The notes: generated by a model not told the origin, from the sequence alone. Positions 44,971 to 55,170 are shown, counted from the stretch's first letter. The stretch is 64,000 nucleotides of DNA from Fusobacterium sp. JB019 (GCA_030673965.1 JAUTCN010000019.1:1-64000); one strand, 5' to 3'. Numbers and translations: made by a program.

Positions 44971-45201
44971 ATGAAACTTTTAATTGTAGCAAAGCACAAT
45001 CCTTGGGCTCTAAGTAGACTTATTGGATTAACTAGTAGACTTGGAATATTTATAAATGAATTCTCTTTTAAAGTTAATGAAAAAACTTCTAATATTACTC
45101 TTACTTTTTCTGAAGAAAACAAAAAAGGAATTCATTTAAAAAATCAAATCGAAAGACTTGTTGATGTTTTTGACGTCTTCGAACTTAAAGAAAATAATTA
45201 A
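44971..45201 (+). CDS. Short ACT-domain protein, probable small regulatory subunit of acetolactate synthase copy 1
   Basis: The 76-residue protein forms a single ACT-like fold with the sequence pattern of IlvM-type AHAS small subunits (LIVAKHNPWALSRLIGLTSRLGIFI...). It begins 1 bp after the ilvB-1 stop with an AGGAGG site, so it is translationally coupled. Full-length IlvN/IlvH has about 160 residues. This short type lacks the C-terminal domain and in known cases makes an enzyme with altered or no valine inhibition. Confidence 0.82.
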   Translation: MKLLIVAKHNPWALSRLIGLTSRLGIFINEFSFKVNEKTSNITLTFSEENKKGIHLKNQIERLVDVFDVFELKENN

Positions 45202-45273
45202 TTAAATTTCTCTTTAACGCACAGAACATTTACACCATATATCTTTGGAATACTTATTGTTTATTAAATATAT

Positions 45274-45302
45274 TTTACTTCTACGCATTTTTCTGATAGT
45301 AT
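45274..45302 (+). promoter_or_regulatory. Possible promoter of the second ilv-leu transcript
   Basis: TTTACT (45274-45279), a 17-bp spacer and TAGTAT (45297-45302), 30 bp before the leader peptide. The match is moderate. No terminator separates it from the first transcript, so read-through from ilvD-ilvB-1 may also feed the second part. Confidence 0.45.
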
Positions 45303-45331
45303 ATCGAAAATAATTAAAAAAGGAGAATAAA

Positions 45332-45499
45332 ATGTTTGTATTTGAAATAATATTTATAATAAGCATATTACTGGTCCTTATCGGTCTCGTTATAGGTTCA
45401 ATTCCATTGAATTACCCTAAAGTTACTGATAATAATTTTGTAATACTTAAGTATAAATATATTTTCTTAAAAATATTTTTGAATATATTTAATCTTTAA
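45332..45499 (+). CDS. Branched-chain leader peptide of the ilvB-2 / leu operon
   Basis: A 55-codon ORF with an AAGGAG site. Codons 6-21 include 13 Ile/Leu/Val codons in 16, spelled with many synonyms (ATA, ATC, TTA, CTG, CTT, CTC, GTC, GTT). CTG, CTC and GTC are scarce in genes of this genome. The peptide precedes an intrinsic terminator and ilvB-2. The codon mix suggests sensing of all three branched-chain aminoacyl-tRNAs and several isoacceptors. The long tail after codon 30 is unlike the compact enterobacterial ilv leaders. Confidence 0.8.
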   Translation: MFVFEIIFIISILLVLIGLVIGSIPLNYPKVTDNNFVILKYKYIFLKIFLNIFNL

Positions 45500-45561
45500 A
45501 TTTATAATTTTATCAAAACTTTTTGATGACTCAGTGGAAATTATTCCATTGAGTCATTTTT
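45401..45561 (+). promoter_or_regulatory. Attenuator of ilvB-2 with a duplicated terminator arm
   Basis: ATTCCATTGA occurs twice: inside the leader ORF (45401-45410) and as the 3' arm of the terminator (45543-45552). The leader copy can therefore take the place of the 3' arm and pair with the terminator 5' arm TCAGTGGAA (45531-45539), forming an antiterminator. It lies just after the Ile/Leu/Val codon run, where it would stay exposed when a ribosome stalls. A self-hairpin TTCAAT-tcc-ATTGAA (45398-45412) could hide it otherwise. The mechanism is inferred. Confidence 0.75.
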
Positions 45562-45562
45562 G
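45526..45562 (+). terminator. Attenuator terminator before ilvB-2
   Basis: A 14-bp stem (45526-45539 with 45544-45557, one G-U) and a 4-nt loop followed by TTTTTG, 46 bp before the ilvB-2 start. Confidence 0.9.
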
Positions 45563-45607
45563 TTTATATAAAATTATTTATAAAATATCAAAAGGTGGTG
45601 TTCTTTT

Positions 45608-47323
45608 ATGAAATCAAAAACAATAACCGGAGCAAAAATCTTATTAGAATCTTTATATAGATTAGGAGTTACAGATATTTTTGGATATCCTGGTGGATCC
45701 GTCCTTAAAATTTATGATGAACTTTATAATTTCAAAAAAATAAAGCATTATCTTGCAAGACATGAACAAGGAGCAATACATGAAGCTGATGGATATGCTA
45801 GATCTAGTGGCAAAGTTGGAGTTTGTTTAGCTACATCTGGACCTGGGGTTACTAATATTGTTACTGGAATTATGACTGCTCATATGGATTCTGTTCCTTT
45901 GCTTGCTATAACAGGACAAGTTCAAACAACCTTACTAGGAACAGATTCTTTTCAAGAAACAGATATTGTAGGAATTACAATCCCTATAACAAAAACAAAT
46001 TATCTTGTTACAGACATAAAAGACTTACCTAGAATAATCAAGGAAGCTCATTATCTTTCAAAAACTGGTAGGCCTGGACCTGTACTAATTGATATTCCAA
46101 AAGATATACAGGCTAGTGAAATTACTATTTCAGAATTTGAAGAATTATTTAACGAAGAACTTAAATTAGAAGGTTATGTCCCTACTTACAAAGGACATAA
46201 CGGTCAAATAAAAAGAGCTTCTGAACTTATAAAAAACTCTAAAAATCCTTTAATAATATCTGGAGCAGGAATTCTTAAATCTAAAGCTTCTGAAGAATTA
46301 ATAGCTTTTGCTGAAAAGATTGAAGCGCCTGTTACTTGTACATTACTTGGTCTAGGAGGATTCCCGAGCACTCATCCTTTAATGACAGGAATGCTTGGAC
46401 TTCATGGAAGAGTTGCAGCAAATTACGCCACTAACCATGCTGATTTAATTATTGCTGCTGGAATGAGATTTGATGAAAGAGTTACGGGAAATATTAAAAA
46501 ATTCTGTCCAAATGCAAAAATTATTCATATTGATATTGACCCTGCTGAAATTGATAAAAATATAATTTCCAATGTTCCAATTGTTGGAGATTTGAAATAT
46601 GTTTTAAATAAATTCAATACTACTTTGGAAAAACTAGTTCATAAAAATTGGATTGAACAGGTAAATACTTGGAAAAAAGATTATCCTTTAATAATACCTG
46701 ATAGCAAAGATATTTTAGCACCTCAATATGTTTTTAATAAAATTAATAAATCATTAAAAGAAGATACTATTATTGCTACAGATGTTGGACAACATCAAAT
46801 GTGGACAGCTCAATTTATTGACTTTGATAATCCCAATTCTCTTATTTCATCTGGAGGAGCTGGTACTATGGGATTTGGACTGCCTGCTGCAATAGGAGCC
46901 CAAATAGCTAATCCTAATAAAAATATAGTTCTAATAGTTGGAGATGGAAGCTTACAGATGACCATGCAAGAATTAATACTTTTAAAAGAATTTAATCTTC
47001 CTGTAAAAATATTAATTATTAATAATTCTTGTTTAGGTATGGTTAGACAATTACAAGAAGTATTTAATGAAAAAAGATATTCTCAAGTAAATCTAACTTA
47101 TAATCCTGATTTTATAAAAATAGGAGAAGCCTATGGGATTAAATCTATAAAACTTTCTACAAAAGAAGAAATAGATCACAATCTAGAAAATTTAATGAAT
47201 TTAAACGAACCTATAATAATAGAATTTATAGTTGATAAAAAACAGAATGTTTTACCTATGATTCCTGGTAATAGCTCTGTTGAAGAAATGATTGGAAAGA
47301 AAGGAGTTGATTTAAATGACTAA
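45608..47323 (+). CDS. ilvB: Acetolactate synthase large subunit, copy 2
   Basis: The 571-residue ThDP enzyme has the full AHAS set: FGYPGGSVLKIYDEL, ARHEQGAIHEADGYAR, GRPGPVLIDIPKD, and GDGSLQMT with NNSCLGMVRQ. It overlaps ilvN by 8 bp, giving a conventional large/small pair. Compared with copy 1 it has a longer C terminus ([14 protein letters not shown]). AGGTGG precedes the ATG. Keeping two AHAS isozymes in one locus under separate leaders suggests they differ in feedback control. Confidence 0.95.
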   Translation: MKSKTITGAKILLESLYRLGVTDIFGYPGGSVLKIYDELYNFKKIKHYLARHEQGAIHEADGYARSSGKVGVCLATSGPGVTNIVTGIMTAHMDSVPLLAITGQVQTTLLGTDSFQETDIVGITIPITKTNYLVTDIKDLPRIIKEAHYLSKTGRPGPVLIDIPKDIQASEITISEFEELFNEELKLEGYVPTYKGHNGQIKRASELIKNSKNPLIISGAGILKSKASEELIAFAEKIEAPVTCTLLGLGGFPSTHPLMTGMLGLHGRVAANYATNHADLIIAAGMRFDERVTGNIKKFCPNAKIIHIDIDPAEIDKNIISNVPIVGDLKYVLNKFNTTLEKLVHKNWIEQVNTWKKDYPLIIPDSKDILAPQYVFNKINKSLKEDTIIATDVGQHQMWTAQFIDFDNPNSLISSGGAGTMGFGLPAAIGAQIANPNKNIVLIVGDGSLQMTMQELILLKEFNLPVKILIINNSCLGMVRQLQEVFNEKRYSQVNLTYNPDFIKIGEAYGIKSIKLSTKEEIDHNLENLMNLNEPIIIEFIVDKKQNVLPMIPGNSSVEEMIGKKGVDLND

Positions 47324-47804
47324 AACCTCAGAAGTTTTAATTATTACTAAAAATACAAATGGAATTGTAGCTAGAATTATGCTCCTTTTTAATAAACGTG
47401 GATATCTTGTACAAAAAATGACTGCTGGAGCAACTAATAAAGAAGGGTATGCTAGGCTTACATTAAGTGTCCAAGGAGACGAAAAAATTTTACAACAAAT
47501 ACAAAAACAAGTATATAAAATTGTTGATGTAGTTAAAGTTAAAATTTTTCCTGAAGAAAATGTTATTAGAAGAGAATTGATGTTAATTAAAATTAATACA
47601 ACTCCTGAAACACGTTCACAGATAGTTGAAATAGCTAATGTCTACAGAGGTAAAATACTAGATGTCGCCTCTAACTCCATTGTTATTGAGCTTACTGGAA
47701 AAGTTCCTAAACTCAGAGGATTTTTAGAACTCATGAAGGAATATGGAATTTTAGAAGTAGCCAAAACAGGAACCCTTGCAATGTCAAGAGGGGAAAAAAT
47801 GTAG
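47316..47804 (+). CDS. ilvN: Acetolactate synthase small subunit
   Basis: The 162-residue regulatory subunit has an N-terminal ACT domain ([26 protein letters not shown]) and a C-terminal domain with [18 protein letters not shown] and the ending GTLAMSRGE. Full-length members confer valine feedback inhibition. It overlaps ilvB-2 (AAGGAG lies in its 3' end) and is followed by leuA-leuC after 8 bp. Confidence 0.95.
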   Translation: MTKTSEVLIITKNTNGIVARIMLLFNKRGYLVQKMTAGATNKEGYARLTLSVQGDEKILQQIQKQVYKIVDVVKVKIFPEENVIRRELMLIKINTTPETRSQIVEIANVYRGKILDVASNSIVIELTGKVPKLRGFLELMKEYGILEVAKTGTLAMSRGEKM

Positions 47805-47812
47805 GAGGATTT

Positions 47813-50707
47813 ATGACAAATATAAAAATTGTAGATACAACATTAAGAGATGGAGAACAAACACCTAGAGTCAATTTAAATACAAATGAAAAATTAAGAA
47901 TAGCTAAACAATTAGAACATTTAGGAGTAGATGTTATTGAAGCTGGATTTGCTGTAGCATCTCCTGGAGATTTTGAAGCAGTTAGTTTAATAGCCAAAGA
48001 AATTAAAAATTCAACAGTTTCTAGTCTTTCTAGGCTTGTAAAAAAAGATATTGACGCTTCTGTTAAAGCTCTTCAACAAGCTTCTAGACCTAGGATACAT
48101 GTTTTTATTGCAACTTCACCAATACATAGAAAATTTAAATTAAAAATGACAAAAAAAGAAATTATAAAAAGTATACAGGAAAATGTAGCTTATGCTAAAA
48201 AATTCGTTGATGAAATCGAATTTTCTTGTGAAGATGGCACTAGAACAGAAAAAGAATTTTTAGTAGAAGCTTACTCTACAGCTATTGAAGCTGGAGCCAC
48301 TATCTTAAATGTTCCTGATACTGTAGGATATCGAACTCCTGAAGAAATGTTTTCTCTTATTTCCTATTTAAAAACTAACATAAGAAATATTGAAAAAGCT
48401 GAAATATCAGTACATTGTCACAATGATTTAGGTCTTTCAGTAGCAAATTCAATTGCTTCTGTCAAAGGAGGAGCAACTCAAATCGAATGTACAATAAATG
48501 GTTTAGGAGAAAGAGCTGGAAATACTTCTTTAGAGGAAGTTACTATGATTATTAATACAAGAAAAGATATTTTTCAAGGATATCAAACTAAAATTAACAC
48601 TCAACAATTATATCCTACAAGTAAATTAGTTGGATTATTAACAGGAGTTGAACCTCAACCTAACAAAGCTATTGTTGGAGCAAATGCTTTTTCTCATGAA
48701 TCTGGAATTCATCAACATGGAGTTTTAGAAAACCCTGAAACATATGAAATTATGAAACCTAAAACTGTAGGAAGAAGCAATGACAGTCTTATCCTTGGAA
48801 AACTTTCTGGAAAACATGCTTTCATTGATAAATTAAACAATTTAGGAATTCATAACTTATCAGAAGAAAAAATTTCTCAATTGTTTGAAAAATTTAAAAA
48901 ATTAGCAGATAAAAAGAAATATATTTTAGATGATGATATTATTGCATTAATCGCTGAAGATGCTGGAATATCTACAAATGATAAATTTAAACTTAAACAT
49001 TTTGAAATTTATAGATCTGAAAATAAAACAAAAGCAAAAATTGAAATATTGGAAAATAATATTCTAAAAACTGGAGAAGCTTTTGGAGATGGACCTGTAG
49101 ATGCTGCATTCCAGGTTATTAATAAAATATTTGGTTCTGAACTTTATCTAGAAGAATATAGATTAGATGCAATTACAGAAGCTGTAGATGCTCAAGCCCA
49201 AGCTACTGTAATTGTTTCTAACAAAGGAAAAGAATTTATTGGACGTGGTCAAAGTACTGATATTGTTGAAGCTAGTATAAAAGCATATATTCATGCTATA
49301 AATAGAGTTTCTATTATTGGTAAAACTTTATTTGATAAAGTTTGGGATAAACACGTTATTACTGGAAAAACTGGAGAAGCTCAATTACTTTATATAGATT
49401 TACATTTACTTCATGAAGTTACTTCTCCTCAAGCATTTTCAGGATTAAGATTACAAAATAGAAATGTTAGAAGACCTGACTTATGTTTTGCAACTATGGA
49501 TCACAATACTCCAACAACTTTAGAAGAAAGAAAATTTATAAAAGATTCTTTCTCTAGAGCTCAATTAGAAGCTTTAAAAAATAACTGTAATGAATTTGGA
49601 ATTGAGCTTGCTGATATGAATGATGAAAGAAATGGAATAGTTCATACTGTTGGTCCTGAACAAGGTTTAACTCAACCTGGAAAAACTATTGTTTGTGGAG
49701 ATAGTCATACAGCAACTCATGGAGCTTTTGGAGCCATTGCTTTTGGAATAGGAACTAGCGAAGTAGAACATGTTCTTGCAACTCAAACTTTATGGCAAAA
49801 AAAACCAAAAACAATGGGAGTTAAAATAACAGGAAAATTACCTAAAGGTGTTTACGCTAAAGATATTATTTTACATTTTATAAAAAAATATGGTGTAGCA
49901 ATTGGAAATGGTTATGCTTTTGAATTTTACGGTGACACTATTGATTCTTTAGATATGGAAAGTAGATTAACTATTTGTAATATGGCAATTGAAGCTGGAG
50001 GAAAATCTGGAATAATAGCTCCTGATAAAAAAACTTTTGAATATTTAAAAGGAAGACCTTATGCCCCTAATGATAAAAATTTAAAAAACATGATCTCTCA
50101 ATGGGAAGATTTAAAAACCGATTCTTTTGAAGCTTTTGATAAAATAATAACTTTAGATGTTAGTAATCTAGAACCTCAAATTACTTGGGGAACTTCTCCT
50201 GAAATGGGAATGAATATAACTGATTCTTTCCCAGAAATAAAAGACTCTAATGATAAAAAAGCTTATGAATATATGGGATTAACTCCTGGGGATTTACCTA
50301 AGAGCATTCCTTTGAAACATGTTTTTATCGGTTCTTGTACTAACGGACGATTAAGCGACTTAAAAATCGCAGCCTCTTACATAAAAGGAAGAACAATAAA
50401 TCCTAATATATCTGGTATTGTAGTACCTGGATCTCAAATTGTAAAAAGACAAGCTGAAGAACTTGGAATTGATAAAATATTTAAAGATGCTGGATTCCAG
50501 TGGAGAGAATCTGGATGTTCTAGTTGTTTAGGAATGAACCCTGATTTAATACCTTTTGGAGAGCATTGCGCTTCTACATCAAATAGAAATTTCGAAGGTA
50601 GACAAGGAAATGGTGCTAGAACTCATTTAGTTAGCCCTGCTATGGCTGTCCTTGCTGCTATTTATGGACATTTTATAGATTCTAGATTTGAAAAAGAGGA
50701 GGCTTAA
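47813..50707 (+). CDS. leuA-leuC: Fused 2-isopropylmalate synthase / 3-isopropylmalate dehydratase large subunit (LeuA-LeuC)
   Basis: One uninterrupted 964-residue frame. Residues 1-500 are a complete type 1 Leu[20 protein letters not shown] and [10 protein letters not shown] metal/active-site motifs, then the leucine-sensing dimer domain ending near [23 protein letters not shown]. Residues 501-964 are a complete Leu[22 protein letters not shown], and 4Fe-4S cysteines C842 (GSCTNG), C902 and C905 (SGCSSCLG). No linker is present: where a separate leuC would start, the codon is ATT. The two enzymes catalyse the first and second steps of leucine synthesis, so the fusion joins consecutive reactions. 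LeuD follows as a separate subunit. A sequencing error joining two genes is possible but would need both stop and start to be lost. Confidence 0.93.
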   Translation: MTNIKIVDTTLRDGEQTPRVNLNTNEKLRIAKQLEHLGVDVIEAGFAVASPGDFEAVSLIAKEIKNSTVSSLSRLVKKDIDASVKALQQASRPRIHVFIATSPIHRKFKLKMTKKEIIKSIQENVAYAKKFVDEIEFSCEDGTRTEKEFLVEAYSTAIEAGATILNVPDTVGYRTPEEMFSLISYLKTNIRNIEKAEISVHCHNDLGLSVANSIASVKGGATQIECTINGLGERAGNTSLEEVTMIINTRKDIFQGYQTKINTQQLYPTSKLVGLLTGVEPQPNKAIVGANAFSHESGIHQHGVLENPETYEIMKPKTVGRSNDSLILGKLSGKHAFIDKLNNLGIHNLSEEKISQLFEKFKKLADKKKYILDDDIIALIAEDAGISTNDKFKLKHFEIYRSENKTKAKIEILENNILKTGEAFGDGPVDAAFQVINKIFGSELYLEEYRLDAITEAVDAQAQATVIVSNKGKEFIGRGQSTDIVEASIKAYIHAINRVSIIGKTLFDKVWDKHVITGKTGEAQLLYIDLHLLHEVTSPQAFSGLRLQNRNVRRPDLCFATMDHNTPTTLEERKFIKDSFSRAQLEALKNNCNEFGIELADMNDERNGIVHTVGPEQGLTQPGKTIVCGDSHTATHGAFGAIAFGIGTSEVEHVLATQTLWQKKPKTMGVKITGKLPKGVYAKDIILHFIKKYGVAIGNGYAFEFYGDTIDSLDMESRLTICNMAIEAGGKSGIIAPDKKTFEYLKGRPYAPNDKNLKNMISQWEDLKTDSFEAFDKIITLDVSNLEPQITWGTSPEMGMNITDSFPEIKDSNDKKAYEYMGLTPGDLPKSIPLKHVFIGSCTNGRLSDLKIAASYIKGRTINPNISGIVVPGSQIVKRQAEELGIDKIFKDAGFQWRESGCSSCLGMNPDLIPFGEHCASTSNRNFEGRQGNGARTHLVSPAMAVLAAIYGHFIDSRFEKEEA

Positions 50708-50712
50708 TTAAT

Positions 50713-51288
50713 ATGAAGGCATTTACTAAATATACAGGAACTATTGTTCCTATTATGCATAACAATATTGACACTGACCAGCTTATTCCTAAACAATATT
50801 TGAAAAGCACTGAAAAAACTGGTTTTGGAAAATTTGTTTTTGATGAATGGAGATACAATCAAGATAGAAGTGAAAATAAAAATTTTAATTTAAATAAATT
50901 CGAATATAAAAATGGAACTATTTTAATTACAGGAGAAAATTTTGGGTGTGGATCATCAAGAGAACATGCAGCTTGGGCATTACAAGATTACGGTATCCAT
51001 GTAATTATTGCTGGTAGTTACTCTGGAATATTTTATATGAATTGGTTGAACAATGGACACCTTCCTATTATTCTTCCTAAAGAAGAAAGAATGAAATTAG
51101 CTTCTCTTTCTGGAAAAGAACCTATTACTATTGATTTAGAAAATAATAAAATTATAACAAAAGAATTTGAATATAGTTTTAAATTAGAAGATTCTTGGAA
51201 AACTAAATTATTAAAAGGTCTAGATGCTATAGATGTTACACTAGAGTCTATCCATTTAATAAAAACTTATGAACAAAAAAATTATTAG
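50713..51288 (+). CDS. leuD: 3-isopropylmalate dehydratase small subunit
   Basis: The 191-residue swivel-domain partner of LeuC shows NIDTDQLIPKQYL, FGCGSSREHAAWAL and YSGIFYMNWLNNGHLPI. Its length is of the 190-200 residue (bacterial LeuD1) type. It starts 5 bp after the LeuA-LeuC frame with GAGGAGG at the end of that gene, so subunit synthesis is coupled. Confidence 0.95.
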   Translation: MKAFTKYTGTIVPIMHNNIDTDQLIPKQYLKSTEKTGFGKFVFDEWRYNQDRSENKNFNLNKFEYKNGTILITGENFGCGSSREHAAWALQDYGIHVIIAGSYSGIFYMNWLNNGHLPIILPKEERMKLASLSGKEPITIDLENNKIITKEFEYSFKLEDSWKTKLLKGLDAIDVTLESIHLIKTYEQKNY

Positions 51289-51297
51289 GAGGGCTTT

Positions 51298-52359
51298 ATG
51301 AATTATAAAATTACTGTTTTAAAAGGTGACGGAATTGGACCTGAAATTGTAAATGAAGCAATTAAAATTCTTCATAAAATTGGAAAAAGTTATAACCACA
51401 ATTTTAATTTTGAAAGAGGTTATTTAGGAGGAGAATCTATCGATAAATATAAAGTTCCTCTTAGTGAAGAAACAATTAAACTTTGTGAGGAAAGTGATTC
51501 TGTTCTTTTGGGAGCTATTGGTGGACCAAAATGGGATAACATAAACCCTGAAATAAGACCTGAAAAAGGATTACTACAAATAAGAAAAGCTTTAAATCTT
51601 TATTGTAATTTAAGACCTGCAATATTATTTGACTCTCTTAAAGATTCTTCTCCTTTAAAATCTTCTGTTATAAAAGATGGATTAGATATTATGGTAGTTA
51701 GAGAATTGACCGGTGGATTATATTTTGGCCCTAGACATAGAGATAAAGACAAAGCTTATGATACCTTGCTTTATTCTAATTCCGAAGTAGAAAGAATTGC
51801 TAAAAAAGCTTATGAAATTGCTAAATTAAGAAATAATAAAGTAACAAATGTAGATAAAAGAAATGTATTAGATAGCTCTAAACTTTGGAGAGATGTTGTT
51901 ATTGAAGCAGGAAAAAGTTATCCTGAAATCAAACTTGATCATATGTATGTTGATAACGCTGCTATGCAACTTGTAGTTAATCCAAACCAATTTGATGTTA
52001 TTTTAACTGGAAATTTATTTGGAGATATTTTATCTGATGAAGCATCTATGTTAACTGGCTCTATTGGAATGTTACCTTCAGCTAGTTTAGGAGATTCTAA
52101 ATTAGGAATTTATGAACCTGTCCACGGCTCAGCTCCTGATATTGCTGGGAAAGGAATCGCTAATCCTATTGCAACTATATTATCTGCTGCGATGATGTTA
52201 AAATATTCTTTTAATTTAATAGATGAAAGTAACGCTATTGAAAAAGCTGTAAAAAAAGTTCTAGAACAAGGATATAGAACCCCTGATATATACAGTGAAG
52301 GAACTAAACAAATTTCCACTTCTGAAATGGGAGATTTAATTGCATGGAATATTCGTTAA
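51298..52359 (+). CDS. leuB: 3-isopropylmalate dehydrogenase
   Basis: The 353-residue NAD-dependent decarboxylating dehydrogenase shows the N-terminal LKGDGIGPEIV, LGAIGGPKWD, VVRELTGGLYFG, metal-binding DNAAMQLV and LFGDILSDEASMLTGS, and HGSAPDIAGKGIANP. AGGAGGG precedes the ATG. Its 3' end overlaps the start of the ABC ATPase gene by 16 bp. Confidence 0.96.
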   Translation: MNYKITVLKGDGIGPEIVNEAIKILHKIGKSYNHNFNFERGYLGGESIDKYKVPLSEETIKLCEESDSVLLGAIGGPKWDNINPEIRPEKGLLQIRKALNLYCNLRPAILFDSLKDSSPLKSSVIKDGLDIMVVRELTGGLYFGPRHRDKDKAYDTLLYSNSEVERIAKKAYEIAKLRNNKVTNVDKRNVLDSSKLWRDVVIEAGKSYPEIKLDHMYVDNAAMQLVVNPNQFDVILTGNLFGDILSDEASMLTGSIGMLPSASLGDSKLGIYEPVHGSAPDIAGKGIANPIATILSAAMMLKYSFNLIDESNAIEKAVKKVLEQGYRTPDIYSEGTKQISTSEMGDLIAWNIR

Positions 52360-53147
52360 ATAAAAAAGAAATTCTTTCCTATGAAAATATTTCATTCATA
52401 AGAGAAAATAGAAAAATTTTAAATAAAATAAATTGGAAAATAAATTCAGGAGAGCACTGGGCTTTAATTGGTCTTAACGGTAGTGGAAAATCAACTTTAC
52501 TTAATATGATTCCTGCTTACACTTTTCCAACTAAAGGAAAACTTATTGTTTTTGAAAATATTTTTGGAAATTGCGTTTGGGCTAAAGTTAGAGAAAAAAT
52601 AGGTTTTGTTAGTGCTAGTTTATCTAATTTTTCAAATATTTTAAATATTCAAAGTATAGAAGATATTATAATTTCAGGTAAATTTAGTTCCATTGGAATT
52701 TATGAAAAAATAACAAACTACGATAAAGAGTTAGCAAAAAAATTAATTGAAGAATTTGATATTTCTTATTTAATTAGTAAAAATTATAAAGACTTTTCTC
52801 AAGGAGAAAAAATGAAAGTTCTTCTTGCTAGAGCATTTATGAATAATCCTCAACTTCTTATTTTAGATGAGCCATGCTCTGGTTTAGATTTGAAATCTAG
52901 AGAACATTTTTTAAATCTATTAAGAAAAACAGCAAAAAAATCAAAAGCACCATTAATATATGTAACTCATCAATTAGATGAATTAATTCCTGAAATTACT
53001 CATGTAGCTATTTTAGGAAAAGATGGTGCTATGATAGCAACTGGTAAAAAAGAAAAAGTACTTACGGAAAAAAACTTATCTATGCTTTACGAAGTAAATG
53101 TTAAGTTAATTTGGGAACAAGGAAGACCTTGGGTCATCATTAAATAA
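52344..53147 (+). CDS. Orphan ABC-transporter ATP-binding protein within the leu-ilv operon
   Basis: The 267-residue single nucleotide-binding domain has Walker A GLNGSGKST, signature FSQGEK (degenerate at the second position from LSGGQ), Walker B LLILDEPCSGLD and the H-loop VTHQLDE. It resembles the ModF/YlmA-like ATPases. No permease or binding protein is nearby. It overlaps leuB and precedes ilvC by 27 bp, so it is co-expressed with branched-chain synthesis. An ABC-type ATPase ORF is also described in the Lactococcus lactis leu-ilv operon. Role unknown. Confidence 0.88.
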   Translation: MEYSLNKKEILSYENISFIRENRKILNKINWKINSGEHWALIGLNGSGKSTLLNMIPAYTFPTKGKLIVFENIFGNCVWAKVREKIGFVSASLSNFSNILNIQSIEDIIISGKFSSIGIYEKITNYDKELAKKLIEEFDISYLISKNYKDFSQGEKMKVLLARAFMNNPQLLILDEPCSGLDLKSREHFLNLLRKTAKKSKAPLIYVTHQLDELIPEITHVAILGKDGAMIATGKKEKVLTEKNLSMLYEVNVKLIWEQGRPWVIIK

Positions 53148-53162
53148 TAAAAAAAAAATTAG

Positions 53163-54191
<1,029 letters not shown>

Positions 54192-54202
54192 AATATTTTC
54201 TA

Positions 54203-54235
54203 GAGAGAATATCAAAAGATATTCTCTCTTTTTAT
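54203..54235 (+). terminator. Terminator of the ilv-leu operon
   Basis: A perfect 12-bp stem AGAGAGAATATC/GATATTCTCTCT (54203-54214, 54219-54230) with an AAAA loop, followed by six T residues. Confidence 0.93.
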
Positions 54236-54286
54236 TACAATATGATATAATTAAAATATAAAAGAATAAAATTAAGAGGTGAAATA

Positions 54287-55168
54287 ATGAAGAAAGTTAA
54301 ATTTTTTTATAATCCCTTTTCTGGAGAAAGAGCTATTCTTAAATATCTAGATTATATTATCAACTCTTATCAAAAAAAAGGATTTTTAATTATCCCATTT
54401 AGAATAAGTTATAATTTTAATTTAGAAAACGCTTTTAATGATATAGATGAATCTTATGATCATATATTAATCTCTGGAGGAGATGGGACTATTAATGAAA
54501 TAGTTAATATTATGAAAAACAATAATATTGATATTCCAATTGCTGTTTTACCTGCTGGAACAGCTAATGATTTTGCAAATGTTTTAGGAATGCCTAAAAG
54601 TATCAGACAATCTGTAGATAAAATATTAAATAGTAAAATCTCATATGTTGATTTAGGAATTGCAAATAATAAATATTTTATTAATGTGTTTAGTTGTGGT
54701 CTTTTCACAGATGTTTCTCAAAAAACTTCTTCTGAATATAAAAATATTTTTGGAAAATTAGCTTATTATTTTACTGGATTAAAAGAATTACCAAAATTTA
54801 AACTATTAAATCTTTCTATTAAAGCTAATGAATTTTCTTTTGAGGGAGAATCTATTTTATTTTTTATTTTTAATGGAAGAACTGCGGGATCCTTTGAAAT
54901 AGCTCACGATTCTCGCATTGATGATGGTTTGTTAAATGTCATTATTATTTCAAATGAAAATTTAATAAATGTAATTAAGATCTTACCTCAATTTTTATTA
55001 AGAAAAAATTTTTCATATCCAAAAGGAATTATAAACTTCAAAACATCTGAACTTTATATTAACGTTTTAAATAAAGACTATTCATCAGATATGGATGGAG
55101 AAAAGGGTCCTGATTTTCCTGTTAAAATCTCTTGCATTAAAAATGGAATTAAAGTATTGGGTTATTAA
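54287..55168 (+). CDS. Diacylglycerol kinase / YegS-family lipid kinase
   Basis: The 293-residue protein has the DAGK catalytic domain: FYNPFSGE, the nucleotide loop SGGDGTINEIVN, PAGTANDFANVLG, and DSRIDDGLLNV. The C-terminal half is a beta-sandwich ending SDMDGEKGP, as in YegS/DgkB. It phosphorylates a membrane lipid, probably diacylglycerol. An extended -10 (TGA-TATAAT, near 54250) and AGAGGTG precede it, and a terminator shared with murI follows. Confidence 0.88.
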   Translation: MKKVKFFYNPFSGERAILKYLDYIINSYQKKGFLIIPFRISYNFNLENAFNDIDESYDHILISGGDGTINEIVNIMKNNNIDIPIAVLPAGTANDFANVLGMPKSIRQSVDKILNSKISYVDLGIANNKYFINVFSCGLFTDVSQKTSSEYKNIFGKLAYYFTGLKELPKFKLLNLSIKANEFSFEGESILFFIFNGRTAGSFEIAHDSRIDDGLLNVIIISNENLINVIKILPQFLLRKNFSYPKGIINFKTSELYINVLNKDYSSDMDGEKGPDFPVKISCIKNGIKVLGY

Positions 55169-55170
55169 GA

